A stretch of 64,000 bases of DNA, from positions 27,855 through 91,854 of the forward strand of contig NZ_BJCF01000013.1 of the NCBI RefSeq assembly GCF_005402965.1, read 5' to 3'. Shown here piece by piece: positions 56,134 through 64,000 of this stretch. The first letter of the stretch is position 1; the number at the start of each line of letters is the position of its first letter. Origin of the DNA: Dolichospermum planctonicum. GTDB taxonomy: Bacteria; Cyanobacteriota; Cyanobacteriia; Cyanobacteriales; Nostocaceae. The notes under the pieces were generated by a model, which worked only from the letters and a program-made list of their open reading frames with translations, was not told where the DNA came from and made no database searches. The translations under genes and the position numbers were made by a program.

Positions 56134-56913
56134 ATGCAGCTTCAAGAAGTCCCTAATATTGCAGTCATTGTTGGTGAAAATGCCGTTACCCTTTCTCAAT
56201 TACCTTCTGTGTGGCAAGATATCGCTAAAGGTAGGGCAAATGTTAAACTCAGTGATGCAAAAATCTATGTGGAAATGGCGCAGTTATTTCAATATAAACT
56301 GCAATATGGTGATGTTGACTTGTTTAATGAACGTCCCCAATTATTTCATTTAAAACGCTCATTTTCAGAGCTATTTGGGCAAATGGCACGAGAAACCCTA
56401 GAATTTTATGGTCATGATTTTATGATTCATAATTATCCGAACTTTGCAGAAGTTGTACGTAATTTTGAATCAAAAGGTTCTGAATACAGTGACGAAATCA
56501 AAGTAGCGCGTATTGGACTAGAACTTTTCCAGGAATTTGGTTATGATCTACCAGCAAGTTTTTATCATGTCCATTTAGCGCCAATTTATCGAGATCATGT
56601 ATTTGAAGAAAGAGCTTTAAGATTTGATCAACGAGATATAGAACACAAACGTAGTTGGGATGCTATACTACACGCAGGTAAGGTATTTGCCATGCAAATG
56701 AAGGTACAAAGTATCGCCTCCAAATACGGTTTTACCTATCAACATGGCTGTGGTTGTAACTCTCATCTATCTTCCATTGATCAATCTTCTGGTACATTTG
56801 AGTATGAATTAAGTTGGGAAAAACGTCAACGCTGGATTCGGAGTTTTATCTGGACAGCTTGGTATGAATATGCAATATTTCCGATTGTGCCGAATACTAT
56901 TTATCTGGTTTAA
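56134..56913 (+). CDS. Hypothetical protein, 259 aa
   Basis: I do not recognise this protein. From ATG 56134 (MQLQEVPNIAVIVGENAVTL) it is soluble, rich in aromatic and charged residues, without signal or membrane helix. Near residue 215 it has YQHGCGCNSHLSS, and elsewhere HVHLAPIYRDH and DFMIHNY: clustered His and Cys that could bind metal. It follows cbiO by 229 bases with a repeat between, so it need not belong to the cobalt operon. It may be strain- or cluster-specific. Confidence 0.7.
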   Translation: MQLQEVPNIAVIVGENAVTLSQLPSVWQDIAKGRANVKLSDAKIYVEMAQLFQYKLQYGDVDLFNERPQLFHLKRSFSELFGQMARETLEFYGHDFMIHNYPNFAEVVRNFESKGSEYSDEIKVARIGLELFQEFGYDLPASFYHVHLAPIYRDHVFEERALRFDQRDIEHKRSWDAILHAGKVFAMQMKVQSIASKYGFTYQHGCGCNSHLSSIDQSSGTFEYELSWEKRQRWIRSFIWTAWYEYAIFPIVPNTIYLV

Positions 56914-57075
56914 TAAGACGACAAAATAATTTCCTGGGTAATGGGAGATTTACACCTCCCATTAATGATTCATTTGAACTGGACTTTTTACCAGATATAA
57001 TTTTTACCAGATATAAATTATCGGGATCTAGTGCGTTACGCTATCGCTAACACACCCTACGTATTTTTTCAAAAA

Positions 57076-57192
57076 TCAAAATCCTAAAGCCCTCGCACTT
57101 TGATAGAAAATAAAACTTGCTACCCAAGCTAAAGCAATAGACCAAGCTACAGATATCATTGCAAATTTACCACTTTTAGATTCACTATGAAG
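57076..57192 (-). pseudogene. Remnant of the FeoB C-terminus
   Basis: The minus strand reads SESKSGKFAMISVAWSIALA then WVASFIFYQSARALGF and a stop. This helix-plus-FYQxxRxLGF pattern resembles the end of the FeoB ferrous iron permease. An in-frame stop at 57193-57195 separates it from a short piece (MLKNHLALLQPGQNATIS) reminiscent of a FeoA start. The body of feoB is missing here. Confidence 0.5.
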
Positions 57193-57541
57193 TTAAGAAA
57201 TCGTCGCATTTTGACCCGGTTGTAATAAGGCCAGATGATTCTTTAGCATTACAGCGAATTTCAGGTAAATGAACCACGGTTTTTGTTTCGCGCAAAGACG
57301 CAAAGTAAGGAAGGCGCAAAGGAAGAAGGTAATCAAAGTCTGGTTTAAATAGATGAAAACTGCTGTATTTAAAAAAATTTTCAGTTCTATTGAGAGTAAT
57401 TATCAATATAATATCATATTTTTACAGAAAATCTCAAAATTATCTCAATATTATTTAGTATAATTGTACTATATATGATTTTTTTTATGTATTTAATTCC
57501 TTTGCATAATTACTTAATTACGCAAAAATGGAAAAATCATC

Positions 57542-57586
57542 AAACGACTTATTGTCAAACTTTAAACGACCTATTGTCAAACCTTT
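57542..57586. repeat. Paired 22-base direct repeats upstream of cydA
   Basis: aaacgacttattgtcaaact and aaacgacctattgtcaaacc follow one another with no gap beyond tt. On the minus strand each reads ttgacaata(a/g)gtcgttt, a TGACA...GTCG arrangement as in end repeats of Tn7-like transposons; operator function for cydA is the alternative. Confidence 0.6.
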
Positions 57587-57683
57587 CAAAGCTTAAAAAT
57601 TTTGGAAGTAATACTCTATAAACAAATATTATTGTATATGATAAACATATATTTAATCGTTTTGCGTAACTCCTTCAAAGAGT

Positions 57684-59126
57684 ATGGAAATTTTATCTAA
57701 CACCCTAGCTTTATCACGGTTGCAATTTGCATTTACAGCAATTTTTCACATGATTTGGCCTGTCCTGACCACAGGTATGTCTATCTACTTAATTGTCGTA
57801 GAAGGACTATGGTTAAAAACCAAAAATCCCACTTATTATCATCACGCTCGTTTCTGGTCAAAACTGTATTTACTAAACTTTGGTATCGGAGTTGCATCAG
57901 GTTTACCAATGGGTTTTCAGTTTGGGACTAACTGGGCACCATTATCGGAAGCCGTGGGAGATTTCTTAGGTAGTATTCTGGGATTTGAAGGGTCAATGGC
58001 CTTTATGCTAGAGGCTTCTTTTCTAGGAATTATGATGTTTGGTTGGGAACGAGTTCCCCCCGTAATTCACTATTTAGCGACCATTCTCGTAGCTTTTGGG
58101 GCAAATCTTTCCACATTCTGGATTTTAGTTGCTAATTCATGGTTTCAAACTCCTGCTGGTGGAAAAATGGTGAATGGTAAGTTTATTGTTGATGACTATT
58201 TTCAAGCAATTTTAAATCCCTTCATGGTGAATAGTGTTCTCCATATGTTCTTGGCAACTTTGGAGACTTCTTTATTTGTCATTGGTGGTATTAGTGCTTG
58301 GTATATTCTTAATAATCTCCATCAAGAATTTTTTAGCAAATCATTGAAAATAGTTTTAGCAATATCTATTTTTGTTACTCCTTTACAGGTCTACATTGGT
58401 CATGCTAGTGGTGATCAAGTCTATCACTATCAACCAACTAAATTAGCGGCAATAGAAGCTCAATGGGAAACAATACCCGCTGGTAAATCTGCCAAATGGA
58501 ATCTATTAGCAATTCCCAATAAAAAAGCCGAGAAAAATGATTTAGAAATTGCCATTCCCCATGGATTAAGTTACATCTTAGAACTCAAACCCAAACTTTC
58601 TCACCCTGTATTGGGACTCAAAGAATGGAAACCAGAAGAGCGTCCACCAATGATTCCCTTGATTTTTTATTCCTTCAGAATTATGGCAGGAATCGGCTTT
58701 TTCTTAGTAGGATTAATGCTGTGGAGCATCACTCAATGGCTTAGGGGTAAACTGAATTATAATCATATCAATCAGCAAAAATGGTTATTACGGTCTTGGA
58801 TTTTAGCTGCACCTTTGGGCTATTTGGCGATTGAATCAGGCTGGATTGTTCGCTGTGTGGGAAGACAACCTTGGACGGTATATGGACAAATTCGTACCAC
58901 TGATGCTGCTTCTCATTTACCAGCAGGTGAAGTATTATTTTCACTAACAGTTATTACTATTCTCTACAGTGTTTTATTTGTCTCAGCCATGTATTTTGGC
59001 AGCCGCATTATTCGCAAAGGACCCGATTTAAATTTACCAGTACCAGGAGGTGAAATCAAAACAGTAATTGCCACTGAATCCGTAAGTCATATTCCTGATA
59101 GTCGTCCTCTAGAAACACCACAATAG
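57684..59126 (+). CDS. cydA: Cytochrome bd quinol oxidase subunit I
   Basis: A 480-aa membrane protein. H22 in FTAIFHMIWPV, the GWIVRCVGRQPWTVYGQIRT segment and several helices identify CydA; the Q-loop is short compared with the 522-aa E. coli protein. It oxidises quinol and reduces oxygen in the membrane. cydB follows after 11 bases. Confidence 0.95.
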   Translation: MEILSNTLALSRLQFAFTAIFHMIWPVLTTGMSIYLIVVEGLWLKTKNPTYYHHARFWSKLYLLNFGIGVASGLPMGFQFGTNWAPLSEAVGDFLGSILGFEGSMAFMLEASFLGIMMFGWERVPPVIHYLATILVAFGANLSTFWILVANSWFQTPAGGKMVNGKFIVDDYFQAILNPFMVNSVLHMFLATLETSLFVIGGISAWYILNNLHQEFFSKSLKIVLAISIFVTPLQVYIGHASGDQVYHYQPTKLAAIEAQWETIPAGKSAKWNLLAIPNKKAEKNDLEIAIPHGLSYILELKPKLSHPVLGLKEWKPEERPPMIPLIFYSFRIMAGIGFFLVGLMLWSITQWLRGKLNYNHINQQKWLLRSWILAAPLGYLAIESGWIVRCVGRQPWTVYGQIRTTDAASHLPAGEVLFSLTVITILYSVLFVSAMYFGSRIIRKGPDLNLPVPGGEIKTVIATESVSHIPDSRPLETPQ

Positions 59127-59137
59127 CCAGAAATTAT

Positions 59138-60151
59138 ATGGAAGCTTTATTGCACTTTTTACCACAAGTTTGGTTTGTAATTCTGGGGCTATTTCTGTTC
59201 CTTTATGTCCTTTTAGATGGCTTTGATTTAGGCGTTGGTATCCTCTCCTTAACTTCCTCATCTGAACAACGTCGTAGCTTATTAATGACCAGTCTGGGTA
59301 ACATTTGGGATGCTAATGAAACCTGGTTAGTGTTAATGGCTGGTGCATTATTTGGGGCTTTTCCTTTAGCTTATGGGACAATTCTCAATGCCCTTTATTT
59401 GCCTCTCATGATCATGGTTGTGGGGTTGATTTTACGCGCAGTTGCGTTTGAATTTCGAGAACATTCTGATAATAAAAGCTTTTGGAATTTTGCGTTTGGA
59501 ATTGGCAGTTTTATTGCTTCTTTATTTCAAGGATTTACATTAGGTGGTGTATTAGCAGGAATCAAAGTTGATCTATCTGGCCATTTTATTGGTGGAATGT
59601 GGGATTGGTTAAGTTGGCAATCATTACTAACAGCATTGACACTTGTACAAGGTTATGTATTGATTGGTTCAACTTACCTGATTCTCAAAACTGAAGGTAC
59701 ATTACAGGAAACTCACTTTCGCACTGCGAAATTAGCAGCTTGGACAACTTTTATTGGGGCAATTTTAATTACAATCAGTACACCAATTGTCTATGAAAAT
59801 GCTAGAGATAGGCTATTTCATCAACCAGAAGTTTATATCTTTGCCCTGATCCCTCTATTGGGTATACTGTTGATTTGGTCGCTGTTGCAAAGCCTAAACC
59901 GTAAAGAGGAATTTGCTTCATTTGTTTACACAGCTTTAATATTTTTGTTGACATTTATTGGTTTAGGATTTATTGCCTTTCCCTACATTATCCCCCCCAC
60001 TATTACCATTTATCAAGCCGCTTCTTCTGCTAGTTCAATGGTATTTATGATCACATTTATTGGGTTTTTAATTCCGATTATGTTGTTTTATAACATCTAC
60101 AACTACTTTGTCTTTCGAGGTAAAGTAGTGATCAGTGAAGAAAGAGAATAA
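59138..60151 (+). CDS. cydB: Cytochrome bd quinol oxidase subunit II
   Basis: A 337-aa protein with about eight or nine helices. LYVLLDGFDLGVGIL and GNIWDANETWLVLMAGALFG are typical of CydB. Forms the oxidase with CydA in one operon. Confidence 0.95.
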   Translation: MEALLHFLPQVWFVILGLFLFLYVLLDGFDLGVGILSLTSSSEQRRSLLMTSLGNIWDANETWLVLMAGALFGAFPLAYGTILNALYLPLMIMVVGLILRAVAFEFREHSDNKSFWNFAFGIGSFIASLFQGFTLGGVLAGIKVDLSGHFIGGMWDWLSWQSLLTALTLVQGYVLIGSTYLILKTEGTLQETHFRTAKLAAWTTFIGAILITISTPIVYENARDRLFHQPEVYIFALIPLLGILLIWSLLQSLNRKEEFASFVYTALIFLLTFIGLGFIAFPYIIPPTITIYQAASSASSMVFMITFIGFLIPIMLFYNIYNYFVFRGKVVISEERE

Positions 60152-60477
60152 ATTCGGGCTTTACTGAATAGACATCTTGTGAGCAACATTGTGAGAACAA
60201 TTGATTAGTTGTCTCCACAAAGGTTTGCTATTTACGCACATTTAATTTTTACCAAATGTCTCATAGTAATCCATAACTTCCTAGTCTTGATCACTTATCT
60301 GCGTTTATCTGCGTTTATCTGCGGTTAATTATCGTCTATATCCTAACTCCAGATTTTGCCCATTTGTGAAAAAATATCAAGCTTGTCATTTAAATCAACA
60401 TTCTCTAGCCAATTAGTGAGACAATAAAGACGTGAGGGCAAGAACGGACATAACTCCATTATAAAGGGGGAAATTTT
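60152..60477. other. Intergenic region after cydB
   Basis: A 10-base unit (tctgcgttta) is repeated about three times near 60299-60328. No gene. The strong site aaagggggaa before 60478 belongs to the next gene. Confidence 0.5.
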
Positions 60478-60936
60478 ATGAAACTCCAACTCTTAGCCGC
60501 TATGGCCTTGATAACTCCCCTGTTTCTAGCTAATTCAGTTCAAGCTGGAAGCAAACAAGATTTACAGAAACTTTTGTCAACCAGAGAATGTATTCAGTGT
60601 AATCTATCAGGGTCCAACCTCAGCGGTGCTCATTTGATTGGTGCTGACTTACGGGGCGCAAACCTTCAAGGTGCTAACCTGACAAATGCTAACTTAGAAG
60701 GTGCTGACTTGACGGGAGCAAATTTAGCAGGTGCTAATTTAACATCAGCTTTTGTTACCAATGTTAACCTAAAACAAGCCAATCTCAACAACGCCAACCT
60801 GACTCGGGCAACCATTCACGATTCTAACGTCTATCAAGCATCAATGGATAATATTAATATTACCGATGCTGGTATATATAACACAGGAATCGGTATTGGT
60901 GGAGAATATGGAACTACTCTTCCCGATTGGGACTAA
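60478..60936 (+). CDS. Secreted pentapeptide repeat protein
   Basis: A 152-aa protein: signal peptide MKLQLLAAMALITPLFLANS ending VQA, a short region with CIQC, then about 14 A(N/D)Lxx pentapeptides (GADLRGANLQGANLTNANLE) making a right-handed quadrilateral helix. Such proteins are abundant in cyanobacteria; function unknown. Probably lumenal or periplasmic. Confidence 0.88.
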   Translation: MKLQLLAAMALITPLFLANSVQAGSKQDLQKLLSTRECIQCNLSGSNLSGAHLIGADLRGANLQGANLTNANLEGADLTGANLAGANLTSAFVTNVNLKQANLNNANLTRATIHDSNVYQASMDNINITDAGIYNTGIGIGGEYGTTLPDWD

Positions 60937-61317
60937 GCTGTTACGCATCTAAATTTGATAATCCTAATCTAGCTAGATGTTGTGGTGCGGGCATACTTCG
61001 ACCAATCTCAGTACAAGTCTTGCCCGCTAGAATCATACAAATTAAATGCAGTACAACTTAGGCAGTTAAATTTACACATTTTAAGTTTGTTTCACAAAAG
61101 GAAATATATTTTGTTTGTACTACCGGATTTATCCCTGATTCTCTTCCCTTACTGTCTCTGAGATAGGAATAAGTCCCAACTACAGTCTAGGAATTATGAT
61201 ACTTGTGTGAGTTACAACTCAATTAAAAAAGAAGTTATAGATAATTAAATTATCCATAACCCCAGTATAATTTTTTGTTGTCAAACTAACTACTTAAGCA
61301 ATTAAACCCGAATTATG
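60937..61317. other. Intergenic region between pentapeptide gene and metK
   Basis: Contains the third hairpin repeat copy (60979-61060). Otherwise AT-rich, with no gene; both transcripts end in it. Confidence 0.5.
60979..61060. repeat. Dispersed hairpin repeat, copy C, carrying a 24-base insertion
   Basis: Same as the copy at 30335 (ttgtggtg(c)gggcat ... cttgcccgctagaatcatac) but with acttcgaccaatctcagtac then aagt inserted in the hairpin centre. The insert begins actt and ends aagt. Confidence 0.75.
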
Positions 61318-62556
61318 TTAATTAATTGCTTGCTTTAACACATCTACCTTATCCGTACGTTCCCAAGGTAAATCCAAATCCGTTCTTCCCAAATGACCAT
61401 AAGCCGCAACGTCCTGATAAAAACGTCCGCCTCTTTCACTTGGTAAGTTACGTAAATTGAACACATGGATAATTCCCGCTGGTCGGAGTTCAAAATTCTC
61501 TTTAACTAAGTTTAATAGAATTTCATCATCTACTTTACCCGTACCAAAGGTATCAACAAAAATGCTAACAGGCCGAGCCACACCAATGGCATAACTTAGC
61601 TGTACTTCACACTTTTGTGCTAAACCAGCCGCGACAATATTTTTAGCAGCATAGCGAGCAGCATAAGCAGCAGAACGGTCTACTTTCGTGGGGTCTTTAC
61701 CGGAAAAAGCACCGCCACCATGTCGAGAATAACCACCGTAGGTATCAACGATTATTTTCCGTCCTGTTAAACCAGAATCTCCCTGAGGTCCACCAATAAC
61801 AAACTTACCAGTGGGGTTAACCAAAAACCTGGTTTCTTGACTTGGCTTAATAGTAATATCACCAAATATAGGTTCTACTACTTCCGTCCACAGGTCAGCT
61901 TTAATCTTTGCCTGTACCTCAGCATCATCGCTAATATCGCCAATAGTAGCTGTATGTTGAGTAGAAACCAAGATAGTATCAATACCTACAGGTTTACCAT
62001 CTTCATAGACTACCGTGACCTGGGTTTTACCGTCGGGACGCAGGTAAGGGAGAATACCAGCTTTGCGAACTCCTGCCAATCTCCGGGCAATGCGGTGCGC
62101 TAAACTGATAGGTAAAGGCATAAGTTCTGGAGTTTCGTTGCAAGCAAAACCGAACATGATACCTTGATCACCAGCGCCGATTTTATCAAATAGTTCTTCA
62201 CTATCCTCAGTCCGGCTTTCTTTGGCTACATTGACACCTTGAGCAATATCAGGTGATTGTTCGTCCAATGCTATTAAAACACTGGCACTATTTGCAGAAA
62301 AGCCGTTATCTGCGTCAGTATAGCCAATTTCCGCGATTTTTTTTCTGGCAAGATGGACATAATTAACATGAGCTTTGGTGGTAATTTCTCCAGTAATTAG
62401 CACCAAACCAGTATTAACTACAACTTCTGCCGCCACACGGCTATGAGGGTCTTCTGCGAGTAGCGCATCAATAATCGTATCAGAAATTTGATCACAGATT
62501 TTATCTGGATGACCCTCTGTAACTGACTCGGAAGTAAATAAATAACGACGAGACAA
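61318..62556 (-). CDS. metK: S-adenosylmethionine synthase
   Basis: A 412-aa enzyme making SAM from methionine and [33 protein letters not shown] and [20 protein letters not shown] are all diagnostic. cacaggaggaattt upstream is a strong ribosome site. No SAM riboswitch is seen in the 340-base upstream region. Confidence 0.97.
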   Translation of the reverse strand: MSRRYLFTSESVTEGHPDKICDQISDTIIDALLAEDPHSRVAAEVVVNTGLVLITGEITTKAHVNYVHLARKKIAEIGYTDADNGFSANSASVLIALDEQSPDIAQGVNVAKESRTEDSEELFDKIGAGDQGIMFGFACNETPELMPLPISLAHRIARRLAGVRKAGILPYLRPDGKTQVTVVYEDGKPVGIDTILVSTQHTATIGDISDDAEVQAKIKADLWTEVVEPIFGDITIKPSQETRFLVNPTGKFVIGGPQGDSGLTGRKIIVDTYGGYSRHGGGAFSGKDPTKVDRSAAYAARYAAKNIVAAGLAQKCEVQLSYAIGVARPVSIFVDTFGTGKVDDEILLNLVKENFELRPAGIIHVFNLRNLPSERGGRFYQDVAAYGHLGRTDLDLPWERTDKVDVLKQAIN

Positions 62557-62899
62557 AGGAAATTCCTCCTGTGAAAATTTTTTGACTTAATTTCTGAAAT
62601 CATAACAACATTTGCAGTTTTCGTAGTTAAGTATCTTCTATTTCAGTATCAAATAATTTATATGTAAATAAAAGTTATCAAAGTTACGGATAAATAGTTA
62701 TAAATAAGTTATAAATAATTAGTTATAATTAGTATTATCTGGTATTTATGCTAAAATTAGCATTCAATTATACTATTAAATCTATCTTACAGTATATTTC
62801 CAACCAGTAACACCAATTCTCACAAACTCCATTAATATTAAATTAAAAGCCCAAAATCAAAGCTACCTAGCTTCCATCCCCAAATAAAATATATTTACT
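62557..62899. other. Divergent intergenic region between metK and tsaB
   Basis: AT-rich with a gttataaata-like repeat (62696-62728). Must hold both promoters; none called. Confidence 0.45.
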
Positions 62900-63598
62900 T
62901 TGACGACCATATTGCCACTAAATAAATACGCTTTAGCATTGCACACCACCACACCAGAACTAGGTTTGGCAATTAGCAACTTTGCAGATCATACCCAATC
63001 TCAAGTTTGGAATTTAGGGCGTGACTTATCTAGTCATATCCATCAATACCTGATGGATATGATTAAACCACGAACCTGGGCAGACCTGGAATTTATCGCC
63101 GTCAGCCAAGGACCTGGTGGTTTTACGGGAACTCGCATTGGTATTGTCACCGCTCGTACACTAGCACAACAGCTAAAAATTCCAGTATTTACCATTTCCA
63201 CTCTAGCTGCAGTAGCTTGGCAAGAACATAGCTCACACAACCATTGTAGTTTTGCGGCTAAAATTAAAAATACTACTCCCCTAACGCGAAATTACCAATA
63301 TCCAATAATTGCAGTAGAAATGCCAGGACAAAGGGGACAGATTTTTGGTGCTATTTATCAACCAACCCCTGATAATTCCAGCCTTACTGCTTTGTTGCCA
63401 GATACAGTATTCACCCCAGCCGCATGGCAAGAAACCCTTGCTAATTGGCATACCAGTTATCAGTTAATTTCGGCTACATCTCAGTTAGCCGCCACTGTTA
63501 ACAGTATTTTGGAATTAGCTTATTTAAAGTGGCGGCAAGGCAAACACCCACATTGGTCCGAGGCTCTACCCTATTATGGACAGCATCCCATAGATTGA
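62900..63598 (+). CDS. tsaB: tRNA t6A biosynthesis protein TsaB
   Basis: A 232-aa protein of the ASKHA fold. YALALHTTTPELGLAIS at the N-terminus and AVSQGPGGFTGTRIGIVTAR are TsaB signatures; it scaffolds TsaD in adding threonylcarbamoyl to A37 of ANN-decoding tRNAs. Start is TTG 62900; no ATG is available before the conserved region. Confidence 0.9.
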   Translation: MTTILPLNKYALALHTTTPELGLAISNFADHTQSQVWNLGRDLSSHIHQYLMDMIKPRTWADLEFIAVSQGPGGFTGTRIGIVTARTLAQQLKIPVFTISTLAAVAWQEHSSHNHCSFAAKIKNTTPLTRNYQYPIIAVEMPGQRGQIFGAIYQPTPDNSSLTALLPDTVFTPAAWQETLANWHTSYQLISATSQLAATVNSILELAYLKWRQGKHPHWSEALPYYGQHPID

Positions 63599-63693
63599 TT
63601 ATTTTGAAATTTGTCTAACCCTTACCATATAAAGCTTATAGCCAAAATCAGAAATTAAATTCACCCGATTAAAAAAAAAGTTTTGAAAAACCC

Positions 63694-63722
63694 TTGACAA
63701 TAACCGGCAGGATTGATATATT
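63694..63722 (+). promoter_or_regulatory. rRNA operon promoter
   Basis: ttgaca (63694-63699), a 17-base spacer, and tatatt (63717-63722) form a near-consensus housekeeping promoter, preceded by an A-run (63671-63679) and about 150 bases before the 16S start. Confidence 0.85.
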
Positions 63723-63874
63723 GAATAAGTGCCGGGGAGAGAAACAACTCACGGCAACTGAACCGAGAAAAAATAATACTTTGAAAGAATAGGTTAAACC
63801 AATCCTCGTCATTAAGATAATTATAGAGGATTCTGAAACTTGAGATAAGTTTTAGAGCGAAAACAAACTCAAAC

Positions 63875-64000
<126 letters not shown>

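Larger units (their letters stand above)
56914..57683. other. Intergenic region with repeats and a gene scrap upstream of cydA
   Basis: Holds a gttacgctatcgctaac repeat (57033-57050), the FeoB-like scrap (57076-57192), a gcaaagacgcaaag repeat (57290-57303), an imperfect palindrome ttgcataattacttaattac then gcaa (57502-57525), and paired 22-base repeats (57542-57586). The cydAB promoter should lie in its last part. Confidence 0.5.

Noticed and set aside
57185..57406. 73-codon minus-strand frame upstream of cydA
   Set aside because: It reads through a dispersed gcaaagacgcaaag repeat and has no recognisable protein character.
62557..62899. SAM riboswitch upstream of metK
   Set aside because: No SAM-I, SAM-II or SAM-IV core pattern could be found by eye in either orientation.

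Overview
The window comes from the chromosome of a filamentous, probably heterocyst-forming cyanobacterium (Nostocales). The evidence is the frequent HIP1 octamer (gcgatcgc), AT-rich coding sequence, heptameric tandem repeats, and a gene set typical of the group: GuaB3, a LabA-like NYN protein, Ycf46, DUF1815, a Psb32-like TPM protein, 4-hydroxyphenylpyruvate dioxygenase and a phytol-kinase-like protein. It also includes a 16S rRNA start with a cyanobacterial sequence. The genus cannot be fixed from what is visible.

Positions 1-11200 are accessory. A leftward operon (AMP-ligase, stand-alone acyl carrier protein, HemN-like radical SAM enzyme, long sulfotransferase, DUF98-type chorismate lyase, and the N-terminus of a second sulfotransferase cut by the window edge) reads as a pathway that makes 4-hydroxybenzoate, activates it onto an ACP and sulfates a product. 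Divergent from it lie a type I sulfatase broken by an in-frame TAG, three tandem secreted H-type lectins, and a class III aminotransferase. This sulfation/desulfation/lectin neighbourhood is one of two candidate new systems.

Positions 11400-19900 are mostly housekeeping: a Ycf46-like AAA ATPase, SH3-type protein, HPPD, SDR, a membrane Ser/Thr kinase with a Pro-rich tail, tRNA-Ser(CGA), a VanX-type dipeptidase, YidD and a phytol-kinase-like protein.

Positions 20200-27800 hold the second candidate: a double-glycine peptide export locus. An HlyD-type adaptor and a C39-peptidase ABC exporter are followed or preceded by seven small genes. Five of these share a near-identical leader (core VELSPEEQQLLSGG) joined to wholly different core peptides: basic-to-acidic, single-Cys, Cys-rich, HHRHG-repeat, and a conventional short domain. 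The other two have diverged leaders. No modifying enzyme is visible. The five related genes share a GAGG leader sequence, and two share an upstream block.

Positions 27800-64000 are core chromosome: alpha/beta hydrolase, pyrH-frr, geranylgeranyl-reductase-like, AI-2E-type permease, DUF1614, ftsH, YdcF, guaB3, trxA, LOG-like, DacB, LptC, NYN, metG, hydrolase, DUF1815, dapB, Psb32-like, a cobalamin riboswitch with cbiMNQO, an unknown 260-aa gene, a feoB scrap, cydAB, a pentapeptide protein, metK, tsaB and the start of an rrn operon with a strong promoter. Intergenic regions carry several dispersed hairpin repeats, heptamer arrays lying against start codons, an upstream reading frame overlapping trxA, and a well-formed three-stem inverted-repeat structure between metG and the NYN gene.
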